From Actinomycetota bacterium (GTDB lineage: Bacteria; Actinomycetota; Humimicrobiia; Humimicrobiales; Humimicrobiaceae), in NCBI GenBank assembly GCA_028718045.1, contig JAQUMQ010000070.1, positions 1-7,005 of the forward strand: a DNA stretch of 7,005 bases, read 5' to 3'. Each line of letters starts with the position of its first letter. The first letter of the stretch is position 1. Under the pieces are notes generated by a model. The model was not told the DNA's origin. It did not search any database and saw only the letters and a program-made list of their open reading frames with translations. This document shows positions 1-6,467 of the stretch, one piece after another. A program made the position numbers and the translations under genes.

Positions 1-2
1 TA

Positions 3-503
3 AAAAAAGACAATGATTATATTTGGCGAGGGCCTTATTTTACGGATGTGGATTATGCGACGGGAGCTCTTTTTGCGACACATATGTCTTTGTTTCTAAA
101 ACTCGGTGGCTTTGATGCAGGATACAGTCCCGCATATTTTGAGGAACTCGATTACTGCTTGAAGATAAAAAGGCTCGGTCTCGGCGTCATAGTTAATCCG
201 TTTGCTTTTGCCAGACATTTCGAAAGCGCATCGTCGGGAAAGTTTTCAGGCAGTTTTTATTATTTTTATCACAAAAACCGTATAAGATGCGCAATCATTA
301 ATTCTAATTTTTTAAATATTTTAAAAATATTTTTTAAATACGAAGTTATTTGGTTGAAATCCGAGGCTACAAAAGATCAAATACCGGTTCTTGCAAGGTC
401 ATATTTAATTAATTGGCTTTTTTGTCCTTATTATCTGATAATAAAGATTAAAAATTTTATGAAGATTGCACGATTAAAAAGATTTTATGCCAAGCAAGCT
501 TGA
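3..503 (+). CDS. GT2 family glycosyltransferase, C-terminal part (5' end outside window)
   Basis: This is the last 166 residues of a family 2 (GT-A fold) glycosyltransferase. The reading frame is open from the left edge to the TGA at 501-503; a GTG at 48 is an internal codon, because the frame upstream of it still reads as protein (..WRGPYFTDVDYATGA..). Visible residues 17-40 hold the acceptor-side motif DYATGALF followed by GGFDAGYSP. The YFEELDYC segment (about 45-52) corresponds to the family's ED-x-D catalytic-base region, here EE rather than ED. ARHFESASSG (70-79) matches the conserved His and Ser region downstream. The end is basic and hydrophobic (about 101-160), which in this family usually means peripheral membrane contact. 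By family knowledge it transfers a sugar from a nucleotide-sugar donor to a growing glycan in the cytoplasm; the specific sugar cannot be read. The GT-A N-terminal half with the donor-binding site is missing only because of the window edge. Confidence 0.9.
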   Translation, partial: KKDNDYIWRGPYFTDVDYATGALFATHMSLFLKLGGFDAGYSPAYFEELDYCLKIKRLGLGVIVNPFAFARHFESASSGKFSGSFYYFYHKNRIRCAIINSNFLNILKIFFKYEVIWLKSEATKDQIPVLARSYLINWLFCPYYLIIKIKNFMKIARLKRFYAKQA

Positions 504-519
504 TTTTTTTAAAAATAAC

Positions 520-546
520 GATTATCGATCATAATCTATTTATAAT
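520..546 (+). promoter_or_regulatory. Possible promoter -10 box with adjacent inverted repeat
   Basis: A perfect TATAAT lies at 541-546, 33 nt before the ATG at 580. Just upstream is an inverted repeat, GATTAT (520-525) and ATAATC (531-536), with a 5-nt spacer. No good -35 hexamer sits 16-18 nt upstream of the TATAAT, and such AT-rich words arise easily by chance here. It could be an internal promoter, possibly with an operator, for the gene at 580, or nothing. Confidence 0.2.
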
Positions 547-579
547 GATAAAAATTTCAAAAGGAAAACGGGAGCTTTT

Positions 580-2892
580 ATGGAAAGAGAAGAAATTTCC
601 AAAGATATGACTGGAAGAAAAAGACTTCTGCTTATCAGTTACGATTTTATCGGGAAAAATATGGCTGGTCCCGGAATAAGGTTTTACGAACTTTCAAGAA
701 TTCTTGCAAATTATTGTGACGTGACACTTGCTTCACCCAACAGAATCGACATCGAAACGCCTGGTTTTAAAACAGTCATGTATGAAAAAGGAAATTTCAA
801 AAATCTCCAGAGAAGTGTCGATAGTTCGGATATCATTTTAATGCAAGGGCACCTTCTTTATTATTTCCCATTCTTAAGAAATTTTAAAGGTAAAATAATA
901 ATAGATCTGTATAATCCCTTCAATCTTGAAAGTCTTGAAATGTACAGAAACGAAAGCATTGCCGAAAGAGTAAGAATTGACAAGAATAATTTAAATATTT
1001 TGAACATGCAGCTTTCGATAGGCGATTTTTTCATATGTGCAAGCGAAAAACAAAGAGATTACTGGGTAGGCATGTTGACGGCGCTAGGAAGAGTTAATCC
1101 TTATAATTACGATGACGACAATTCACTAAGAAAGCTTATCGATGTCGTTCCCTTTGGTATACCGGCATATGTTCCCGAGCATGACAAAGAAATGATAAGG
1201 ATTTCTTTTCCTCAGATAAAAGCGGAAGATAAGATTGTTTTATGGGGCGGCGGCATATGGAACTGGCTGGATCCTTTGACTGCGATAAAAGCGATTTGGG
1301 AACTTTCAAGACACCGTAACGATGTCAAACTGGTATTTATAGGGATAAAGCATCCCGATCCTAAACTTCCTGAAATGCAGAAGTGCATCGAAGCAATTAA
1401 ATTAAGCAAGGAACTTGATTTATTGGAGAAGTATGTTTTTTTTAATGAATGGACTCCTTATGATTTAAGGCAAAACTTCCTTTTGGAATCCGATCTGGGG
1501 CTTTCGATTCACCAGAAAAGAATCGAGACGGAATTTTCATATAGAACGAGAACCATGGACTATATTTGGGCAAGACTTCCGATAGTTACTACGGAAGGTG
1601 ATTCGATTGCCAAGCTCGTAAAAGAAGAAAATATAGGCGAGGTCGTAAAATATGAAAATGCACAAAATCTTTCAAGGATAATGGATAGCATCTTGTCAAA
1701 CAAAAGCTTAAGAGAAATATATAAAAGAAATTTACAAAAAATAGCTCCAAGATTTTCATGGGAGAGCGTAGCCAAACCACTTATCAGGTACTGTACGCAA
1801 GCCGAATATGCTTCCGACAAGAAAAAAATGTTTGAGATGCTAAATATACAAAACAGGAAAATGATAAATATCATAAAGGAGAATACGGAAGGTATTACGA
1901 ACGCATTGTTCATTACGGACAACAAATTCAGGGATGCTCAATATATAGACGAAAACGAGCTAGGTAAAGTATTTTTTATTGAAGTAAATGAAGATACTAA
2001 AATCCAAAAGAAAAGTTTGCAAATGCAGGACATTCTCGGAACCATAAAAAACATAGTAACGAAAAGAACTAATTTTGATACCGTTATATTAAACAATGCT
2101 TTTGAGGAAATAACTCCAAAATTTTTTTATGATTTCGTAAACATTATCAGCTTAAGATTAAAACATGAGGGAGTTTTGTTTCTTTCCATTCCCGAAAAAA
2201 AGGGTTTGAGCCAGTTTATTGACTCAAAGAGCAAATCATCTGATGATTCTGAGGGTATTGACGATTTTACGATCGAATATATTTTAAAGAATACCGGATT
2301 TGAAATCATTGAAAAGGGAGCTTATGAAAAATATGACGACAGTTCCAAATTTGCCCGCAACTATTCCGAGCTCGGAGAAATATATGGAAAGAATGAGCTG
2401 TTTGAATTGTTTGATATAAAGTTCAAACAGGATAATTTTAGAGCGCTAAAACTTTTAAGTAAATTTGACATATTGAATTCCGATGAACTTAATACGGATA
2501 AAACTGCGAGAGGCAAGTTCAGGAAATTTATATATATGCTGACGAGTTTGTATTTTGAGAATATGAGAAAAAGTTTTAATGAAGTAATGAAATCCATAAA
2601 CAACAATATCCATATTCAGATAAACTCCGAAATAAATGAGCTCAACAGAAAAAACAGGGAAAGGCTTATTCTTATTTATTTCAACATATTTAAAAAGCTT
2701 GAAGCAGAAATTAAGAATTTAGGCTACGACATTAATGAGTTGAAAGATATGCTTGATAAAATCAAGAAAGAGTCTGGGCAGGAAACCGATATCGAAGGCA
2801 AGGCCGATATCATCATAAAAGATTTCGAAAATATAGATTCGATACTGGGTCTTCGAATTTCAAGCAGATATTATATGGCAAAAAAACTTTAG
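580..2892 (+). CDS. GT4 glycosyltransferase fused to a degenerate methyltransferase-like segment and coiled-coil tail
   Basis: This 770-residue protein starts at ATG 580, set by GGGAG at 570-574 with a 5-nt spacer. Residues about 13-405 form a two-lobed GT-B enzyme of family 4: AGPGIRFYELSR (29-40) near the N-terminus, DVVPFGIP (188-195) before the second lobe, GGGIWNWLDPLTA (223-235) at the donor-lobe entry, and ETEFSYRTRTMDYIWARLP (316-334) in the nucleotide-sugar region. Residues about 438-580 look like a class I methyltransferase core: FDTVILNNAFEE (499-510), then RLKHEGVLFLSIPEK (526-540). The Gly-rich SAM-binding loop expected ahead of this is absent (the stretch at 440-452 has no GxGxG-like motif), so methyl transfer is doubtful. 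Residues about 645-735 are charged, helical and probably coiled coil. A plain GT4 enzyme has about 350-420 residues, so almost half of this protein is extra. Probable role: sugar addition to a lipid-linked glycan, with the C-terminal half as partner- or scaffold-binding region (inference). Confidence 0.88.
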   Translation: MEREEISKDMTGRKRLLLISYDFIGKNMAGPGIRFYELSRILANYCDVTLASPNRIDIETPGFKTVMYEKGNFKNLQRSVDSSDIILMQGHLLYYFPFLRNFKGKIIIDLYNPFNLESLEMYRNESIAERVRIDKNNLNILNMQLSIGDFFICASEKQRDYWVGMLTALGRVNPYNYDDDNSLRKLIDVVPFGIPAYVPEHDKEMIRISFPQIKAEDKIVLWGGGIWNWLDPLTAIKAIWELSRHRNDVKLVFIGIKHPDPKLPEMQKCIEAIKLSKELDLLEKYVFFNEWTPYDLRQNFLLESDLGLSIHQKRIETEFSYRTRTMDYIWARLPIVTTEGDSIAKLVKEENIGEVVKYENAQNLSRIMDSILSNKSLREIYKRNLQKIAPRFSWESVAKPLIRYCTQAEYASDKKKMFEMLNIQNRKMINIIKENTEGITNALFITDNKFRDAQYIDENELGKVFFIEVNEDTKIQKKSLQMQDILGTIKNIVTKRTNFDTVILNNAFEEITPKFFYDFVNIISLRLKHEGVLFLSIPEKKGLSQFIDSKSKSSDDSEGIDDFTIEYILKNTGFEIIEKGAYEKYDDSSKFARNYSELGEIYGKNELFELFDIKFKQDNFRALKLLSKFDILNSDELNTDKTARGKFRKFIYMLTSLYFENMRKSFNEVMKSINNNIHIQINSEINELNRKNRERLILIYFNIFKKLEAEIKNLGYDINELKDMLDKIKKESGQETDIEGKADIIIKDFENIDSILGLRISSRYYMAKKL

Positions 2893-2943
2893 CGGCAGAT
2901 TTTTGGCAGGATTTTAATTTCGAATAATAATATTTCTTACTTT

Positions 2944-2949
2944 GAAAGG
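2944..2949 (+). promoter_or_regulatory. Ribosome binding site supporting the TTG start at 2956
   Basis: GAAAGG lies 6 nt before the TTG codon at 2956. It supports initiation on this non-ATG codon, which directly follows an in-frame TGA at 2953-2955. Confidence 0.6.
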
Positions 2950-2955
2950 TTTTGA

Positions 2956-4596
2956 TTGGAAGAAGCTTCTTTACCTTTTGTTTCTATTATAACCGTAAAC
3001 TACAACGGCAGATTTTTTTTAAAACAATTATTGGACTCGATATATAATCTTGATTATCCAAAAGATAAGCTTCAGATTATTATGGTCGACAATGGCTCAC
3101 AAGATGACTCGGTCGAGTTAGCGAAAAAAAACTATCCGTTCGTTGAAATTCTGGCCTTAAAAAACAATCTTGGTTTTGCCGCCGGCAACAATGCCGGTGT
3201 AAAACTTGCAAAAGGAGATTATATCGCTTTTATAAATAACGACTGCGTAGTGGAACGCGGATGGCTTAAAAACATGGTTATGTTTTTAAGCCAGAAGAAA
3301 GACAAAGGGCTTAAAGTCGGCGGAGTGGGATCCAAGGTATATTTTTATTTTAAGTACATTCCTGTAAAAATAATAATGGAAGACTTAGATGTAAACAAGA
3401 ATGAATCAGACTCGAGTGCAAACGAAAATGAATACGAATCAAGCACGAATAAAAATGAATCCGAAAATGAAAACGAATATTATGGGATAATAAAAAAAAT
3501 AAGAATTATAGGGATAAATGTTTGCCGGGATTCTAACGGTAATTACGATGACCAGATTTCCAACCATGACCTGCTGAGACACGCAAACGATAGTATCAAA
3601 TATTTAAATGGATTTTTTGGTATTTACAAGGATTTGAACAAAAACATTATAAGAAAAATAAAAAAAGAAGCTTTGCTTGCTATTCCTATTTTTGACACGG
3701 AAAAAGATTTAAACCTGGAAATCGAAACGGCATTTTTAAAACCTGATATTAATTTAAGAATTTTGTGTGCAGATGAAGAAATATTTAATTATCATGACGA
3801 TTGTCTTTACGATAGCAAAGAAATTGCAGACGGAGAAGCTTTAAATGAAGGCGATGGCTGTAAAAAAACGCATATAAATGAAAATTCTGAATGCAAAAAG
3901 GATGTAAGCCAAAACGATATCATAAAAACGAAAGACGGTTTATTATGCAAAAAATTCAATCTGATAATACCTGAAAGTAAATTCGTTTATGCAAAAGATA
4001 TCATAAACAGCTGCGGGAGCATGATAAACAAATCGTTTTACGCAAAAGAAATAGGATATGATTCAATCGAAGAAAATGTTTTGGATGAATCATTTGAGGT
4101 TTTTGCGGTTCCGGGGTCCAGTTTTTTGGTAAAAAAAGAATTGATAAGGGAAATAAAGTTGTTTGACGAAAAATTTTTTACTTATTATGAAGACATAGAT
4201 TTTTTTTGGAGAGCAAGGCTTAAGGGTTGGAAGTTTTTTGTCGAGCCTAAAGCTGTTGCGAGACACTTTCATTGCGGATCCGGCCAGGAATGGTCATACA
4301 ACTTTACATACTACGTATTAAGAAACAGGCTTTTAATGATTTACAAGTGCTGCTGGTTTTCAGGGTTTATCAAAAATTATATAAGTTTTTGTGCTGCGGC
4401 ATTTATTAATTTTATTTATCTTGTTATAAACAAAATAAGAAGGAAAAGCCTTGATAGGATTGATATTACGATAAGAATGAGAATATTTTTCGAATTATTT
4501 ATTTTAATGGCGTGTTTTCTAGGAAAAAGAATAAGTATAAGAAAAGGATCAATAATATCCGATGAGGAGATAAAAACATGGCAAAAAAATTTCTGA
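2956..4596 (+). CDS. GT2 family glycosyltransferase with a large insertion in the GT-A domain
   Basis: This 546-residue protein begins with TTG at 2956. An in-frame TGA at 2953-2955 rules out any longer form, and the next in-frame ATG (3082) would delete the first GT-A strand. Residues 8-125 are a clear family 2 N-terminal half: VSIITVNYNG (9-18), VDNGSQDDS (44-52), NNLGFAAGNNAG (70-81), and INNDC (93-97) at the metal/donor-binding position. The second half is at about 380-440: FAVPGSSFLVKKE (383-395), YYEDIDFFWRARLKGW (410-425) with the catalytic-base motif, and ARHFHCGSG (435-443). Between the halves, where relatives usually have some 40-60 residues, there are about 250. The insertion holds an Asn/Glu/Ser-rich stretch (147-175), probable beta strands (about 238-270) and several Cys. 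Two hydrophobic segments (about 469-492 and 508-523) near the C-terminus suggest membrane association. The usual GGFDE is KLFDE here. It likely adds one sugar of the repeat unit; donor and acceptor are unknown. Confidence 0.9.
   Translation: MEEASLPFVSIITVNYNGRFFLKQLLDSIYNLDYPKDKLQIIMVDNGSQDDSVELAKKNYPFVEILALKNNLGFAAGNNAGVKLAKGDYIAFINNDCVVERGWLKNMVMFLSQKKDKGLKVGGVGSKVYFYFKYIPVKIIMEDLDVNKNESDSSANENEYESSTNKNESENENEYYGIIKKIRIIGINVCRDSNGNYDDQISNHDLLRHANDSIKYLNGFFGIYKDLNKNIIRKIKKEALLAIPIFDTEKDLNLEIETAFLKPDINLRILCADEEIFNYHDDCLYDSKEIADGEALNEGDGCKKTHINENSECKKDVSQNDIIKTKDGLLCKKFNLIIPESKFVYAKDIINSCGSMINKSFYAKEIGYDSIEENVLDESFEVFAVPGSSFLVKKELIREIKLFDEKFFTYYEDIDFFWRARLKGWKFFVEPKAVARHFHCGSGQEWSYNFTYYVLRNRLLMIYKCCWFSGFIKNYISFCAAAFINFIYLVINKIRRKSLDRIDITIRMRIFFELFILMACFLGKRISIRKGSIISDEEIKTWQKNF
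3394..3480 (+). repeat. Asn/Glu/Ser-rich imperfect coding repeat
   Basis: Inside the GT2 gene, residues 147-175 are built almost only from Asn, Glu, Ser and Lys. NKNES occurs at 147-151 and again at 165-169, a 54-nt period; NENEY occurs at 156-160 and 171-175. The DNA is correspondingly built from variants of aaNgaat and aaaatgaa. It looks like a disordered linker grown by slippage or small duplications, placed at the start of the insertion that splits the GT-A domain. Confidence 0.65.
4564..4569 (+). promoter_or_regulatory. Strong ribosome binding site before the small ORF at 4578
   Basis: GAGGAG lies 8 nt upstream of the ATG at 4578. It is among the strongest Shine-Dalgarno matches in the window and has no other start codon to serve. 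It sits inside the 3' end of the preceding gene, where it encodes part of DEEIK, so codon content alone could also explain it. Confidence 0.45.
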
Positions 4597-4703
4597 ATGT
4601 TTGCCGTTTTATACCGGTGTTTGATATTGACTTAAAAAAGTTCGACCGCATAATTGTTAATCGGCCGGTTATTAATTATTATCATGGTCAGCTCATTGGT
4701 TAA
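4578..4703 (+). CDS. Small ORF of unknown function, 41 codons, overlapping the previous gene
   Basis: ATG 4578 to TAA 4701-4703 encodes a 41-residue product beginning MAKKFLNVCRFIPVFD and ending VNRPVINYYHGQLIG. It overlaps the last 19 nt of the GT2 gene in another frame and stops 22 nt before the ATG of the next GT4 gene, which suits translational coupling. For: a strong GAGGAG at proper distance, a run with no stop through an AT-rich stretch, and a sequence that looks like folded protein rather than low complexity. Against: it is short, I recognise no family, and its three Arg codons (CGT, CGC, CGG) differ from the AGA/AGG preferred by its neighbours. It could be a real small protein, a leader peptide coupling the two large genes, or the preserved start of a lost glycosyltransferase. 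I see no signal peptide or membrane segment. Confidence 0.35.
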   Translation: MAKKFLNVCRFIPVFDIDLKKFDRIIVNRPVINYYHGQLIG

Positions 4704-4713
4704 ATGTCGATTT

Positions 4714-4719
4714 AGGAAG
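4714..4719 (+). promoter_or_regulatory. Ribosome binding site fixing the GT4 start at 4726
   Basis: AGGAAG lies 6 nt before the ATG at 4726. It selects this start over a TTG at 4654, which would add 24 residues that do not resemble the family N-terminus. Confidence 0.65.
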
Positions 4720-4725
4720 AAATTC

Positions 4726-6426
4726 ATGCTTAAGATAGGTATATATGACAGATATTTGAATACGTTTGGCGGCGGAGAAAGATACAGTTGCAAGATGGCT
4801 GAAATTCTTTCCAAGGAAGCTTCATGCACGGTCGATCTTATCACGGATATTCATAGCAATATCGAGGATGTGTCAAAACGCCTTAACCTTGATTTAAGTA
4901 AAGTTAACTTAAAGATATTTCCTTATATATCGGATGATTATGCATCAAAAATTACGGGAAATTACGATATTTTTATAAATACAACATATCTTAGTTCGCT
5001 GTCTGCAAGTGGTAGGTATAATATTTATTTATGTTATTTTCCGACGCCGTTTGATTCGGATTTTAAATTTCTGCATAAATTTCTTTTGCTGTTTTTCAGG
5101 TTACCTGCCGTATGGCTTTTTAAAATCGCAAATAAAATAATATACACCTCCAATGTATTCGACATAAAAGAAGGATTGTATGACGTTAAGAGATTTATGC
5201 TTAAACGAGGTAGCTGGAGTTCGGGTAAAGTGGTTTTAAAGGTAAAAGATTTCAGCCTGAAAAATATTTATTTCGAAAAAATAAATATCGGTTTTAAAAA
5301 TCCTTCCTCATCAAAGATCTCAGATATGGAAGTTAGCGTTAAAGTTTTCTCGCATTCCAAAGATAGAATTTATGAAAACAAAGGAATCGATATATCGAAC
5401 ATCGAAGATTACGATAATTTGTTTTTTGAAAAAAAACTTCAATTGAAAAGCGGAGACAGAATAAATCTGGAAATTCCATTAAATACGGAAAAAGGAAATT
5501 TGATTTTAATAACTTCGAGTACCTTTATTCCGTCCCAAACGGATAGCGAGATTCTGGACTCGAGAGTTCTTGGAGTGGTCTTGTATGACAACAATAGGTT
5601 GAGCTTGTTTGAAAAGATTATTCTTAAAATTCTGGGATTCATACCGTTGTTTTTAATTACTTACCCTTCAAAACTTAAATTTCTTGATACTTATGACAAG
5701 ATCATATCAATATCCCGCTACTCTTATTTTTGGGTAAAAAAACTGTGGAGCAAGGAAAGCACCATATTGTTTCCTCCGGTGGATACCGAAAGCTTCTACA
5801 GTAGCGGCAAGGAAAAAATCATTTTGAGCGTAGGCAGATTTTTCCCGGAACATCATAATAAAAAACAGCTTGAACTTGCGCAGGTATTCATGGAGCTTTA
5901 CGATCAATATCCAGAGGAAATCAAAGGATACGAGCTGATTCTTGCAGGTGGTCTTGAAAACAAAAAAGCGCATCTTGATTATGTCGAAAAGATAAGAGAA
6001 GCATCTTGCGGATATCCGATAAAAATAGCTGCAAATATTGCATGGGAGGACTTAACAAAGGTTTTTGCCAAGGCGGAAATTTTTTGGCATGCAGCGGGAA
6101 TTGGCGAAGATGAACAAAAGCATCCCGAGAAATTCGAACATTTTGGCATAACTACCGTAGAGGCAATGGTATCAGGCTGTATCCCGATCGTAATAAATAA
6201 AGGTGGGCAGAAAGAAATTATAAAAGAAGCCGTAAACGGATTTAAATTCGATAGCTTCGACGAGCTCAAGGAAAAAACGATAGCGGCAATCAAAAATCCG
6301 CTCGAGATGTCAAAAATAAGAGAAAACGCAAAAATAGACGCGGGATTATATTCCAACGAGGTTTTCAGAAAAAATCTTCTCGAGATTATCGAAAGTGCAA
6401 AAGATGCTTTAAATAAAAAAACATGA
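4726..6426 (+). CDS. GT4 glycosyltransferase, ALG11-like, with an inserted beta-rich domain
   Basis: The product is 566 residues from ATG 4726. This start is chosen because AGGAAG precedes it and because MLKIGIYDRY followed by GGGERY (15-20) is the usual N-terminus of this group; an in-frame TTG at 4654 lacks a site and overlaps the small ORF. The C-terminal GT-B lobe is well conserved: ILFPPVD (347-353), ILSVGRFFPEHHNKKQ (366-381), LILAGGLENKK (404-414), then WHAAGIGEDEQKHPEKFEHF (454-473). EHFGITTVE (471-479) is the GT4 EX7E motif, followed by GCIPIVINKGGQKEI (484-498). This pattern is that of ALG11-like family 4 enzymes. The N-terminal lobe is interrupted: between YTSNVFD (140-146) and YDKIISISRYSYFW (323-336), about 170 residues are inserted, much of it alternating beta-strand-like sequence (168-288) ending in LDSRVLGVVL (277-286). 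Overall length is therefore well above the usual 380-420. Expected role: retaining sugar transfer to a lipid-linked glycan in the cytoplasm. The insertion might bind acceptor glycan (inference). Confidence 0.9.
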   Translation: MLKIGIYDRYLNTFGGGERYSCKMAEILSKEASCTVDLITDIHSNIEDVSKRLNLDLSKVNLKIFPYISDDYASKITGNYDIFINTTYLSSLSASGRYNIYLCYFPTPFDSDFKFLHKFLLLFFRLPAVWLFKIANKIIYTSNVFDIKEGLYDVKRFMLKRGSWSSGKVVLKVKDFSLKNIYFEKINIGFKNPSSSKISDMEVSVKVFSHSKDRIYENKGIDISNIEDYDNLFFEKKLQLKSGDRINLEIPLNTEKGNLILITSSTFIPSQTDSEILDSRVLGVVLYDNNRLSLFEKIILKILGFIPLFLITYPSKLKFLDTYDKIISISRYSYFWVKKLWSKESTILFPPVDTESFYSSGKEKIILSVGRFFPEHHNKKQLELAQVFMELYDQYPEEIKGYELILAGGLENKKAHLDYVEKIREASCGYPIKIAANIAWEDLTKVFAKAEIFWHAAGIGEDEQKHPEKFEHFGITTVEAMVSGCIPIVINKGGQKEIIKEAVNGFKFDSFDELKEKTIAAIKNPLEMSKIRENAKIDAGLYSNEVFRKNLLEIIESAKDALNKKT

Positions 6427-6467
6427 TTTAAAAATAACGGTTTATACAAAATCCATCAAATAAAAAA

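Noticed and set aside
314..332. Perfect AT-only palindrome of 19 bp
   Set aside because: It lies inside the first gene and encodes part of an Asn/Ile/Leu/Lys/Phe-rich helix; AT-rich codons suffice to explain it.
48..503. GTG at 48 as the start of the first gene
   Set aside because: The frame is open to the window edge and the residues before 48 continue the GT2 domain, so this is a truncated gene and not a short complete one.
491..510. Short hairpin CAAG/CTTG followed by seven T, possible terminator
   Set aside because: The stem has only 4-5 bp with low stability and overlaps the stop codon; the following gene is close and same-strand.
545..610. 21-codon ORF ahead of the gene at 580
   Set aside because: It has no ribosome binding site, is Lys-rich from composition alone, and mostly overlaps the real start in another frame.
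2893..2904. 12-mer cggcagattttt repeated at 3006-3017
   Set aside because: The second copy encodes a conserved NGRFF stretch; a single 12-nt match in AT-rich DNA without further similarity around it is not convincing duplication.
4654..4725. 24-residue N-terminal extension of the GT4 gene from TTG 4654
   Set aside because: No ribosome binding site precedes it, the added residues do not match the family, and the ATG at 4726 has both a site and a typical N-terminus.
5979..6449. 156-codon open frame on the minus strand
   Set aside because: It lies wholly antisense to the conserved catalytic lobe of the GT4 gene and reads as hydrophobic, Ser/Phe-rich sequence typical of an antisense shadow.
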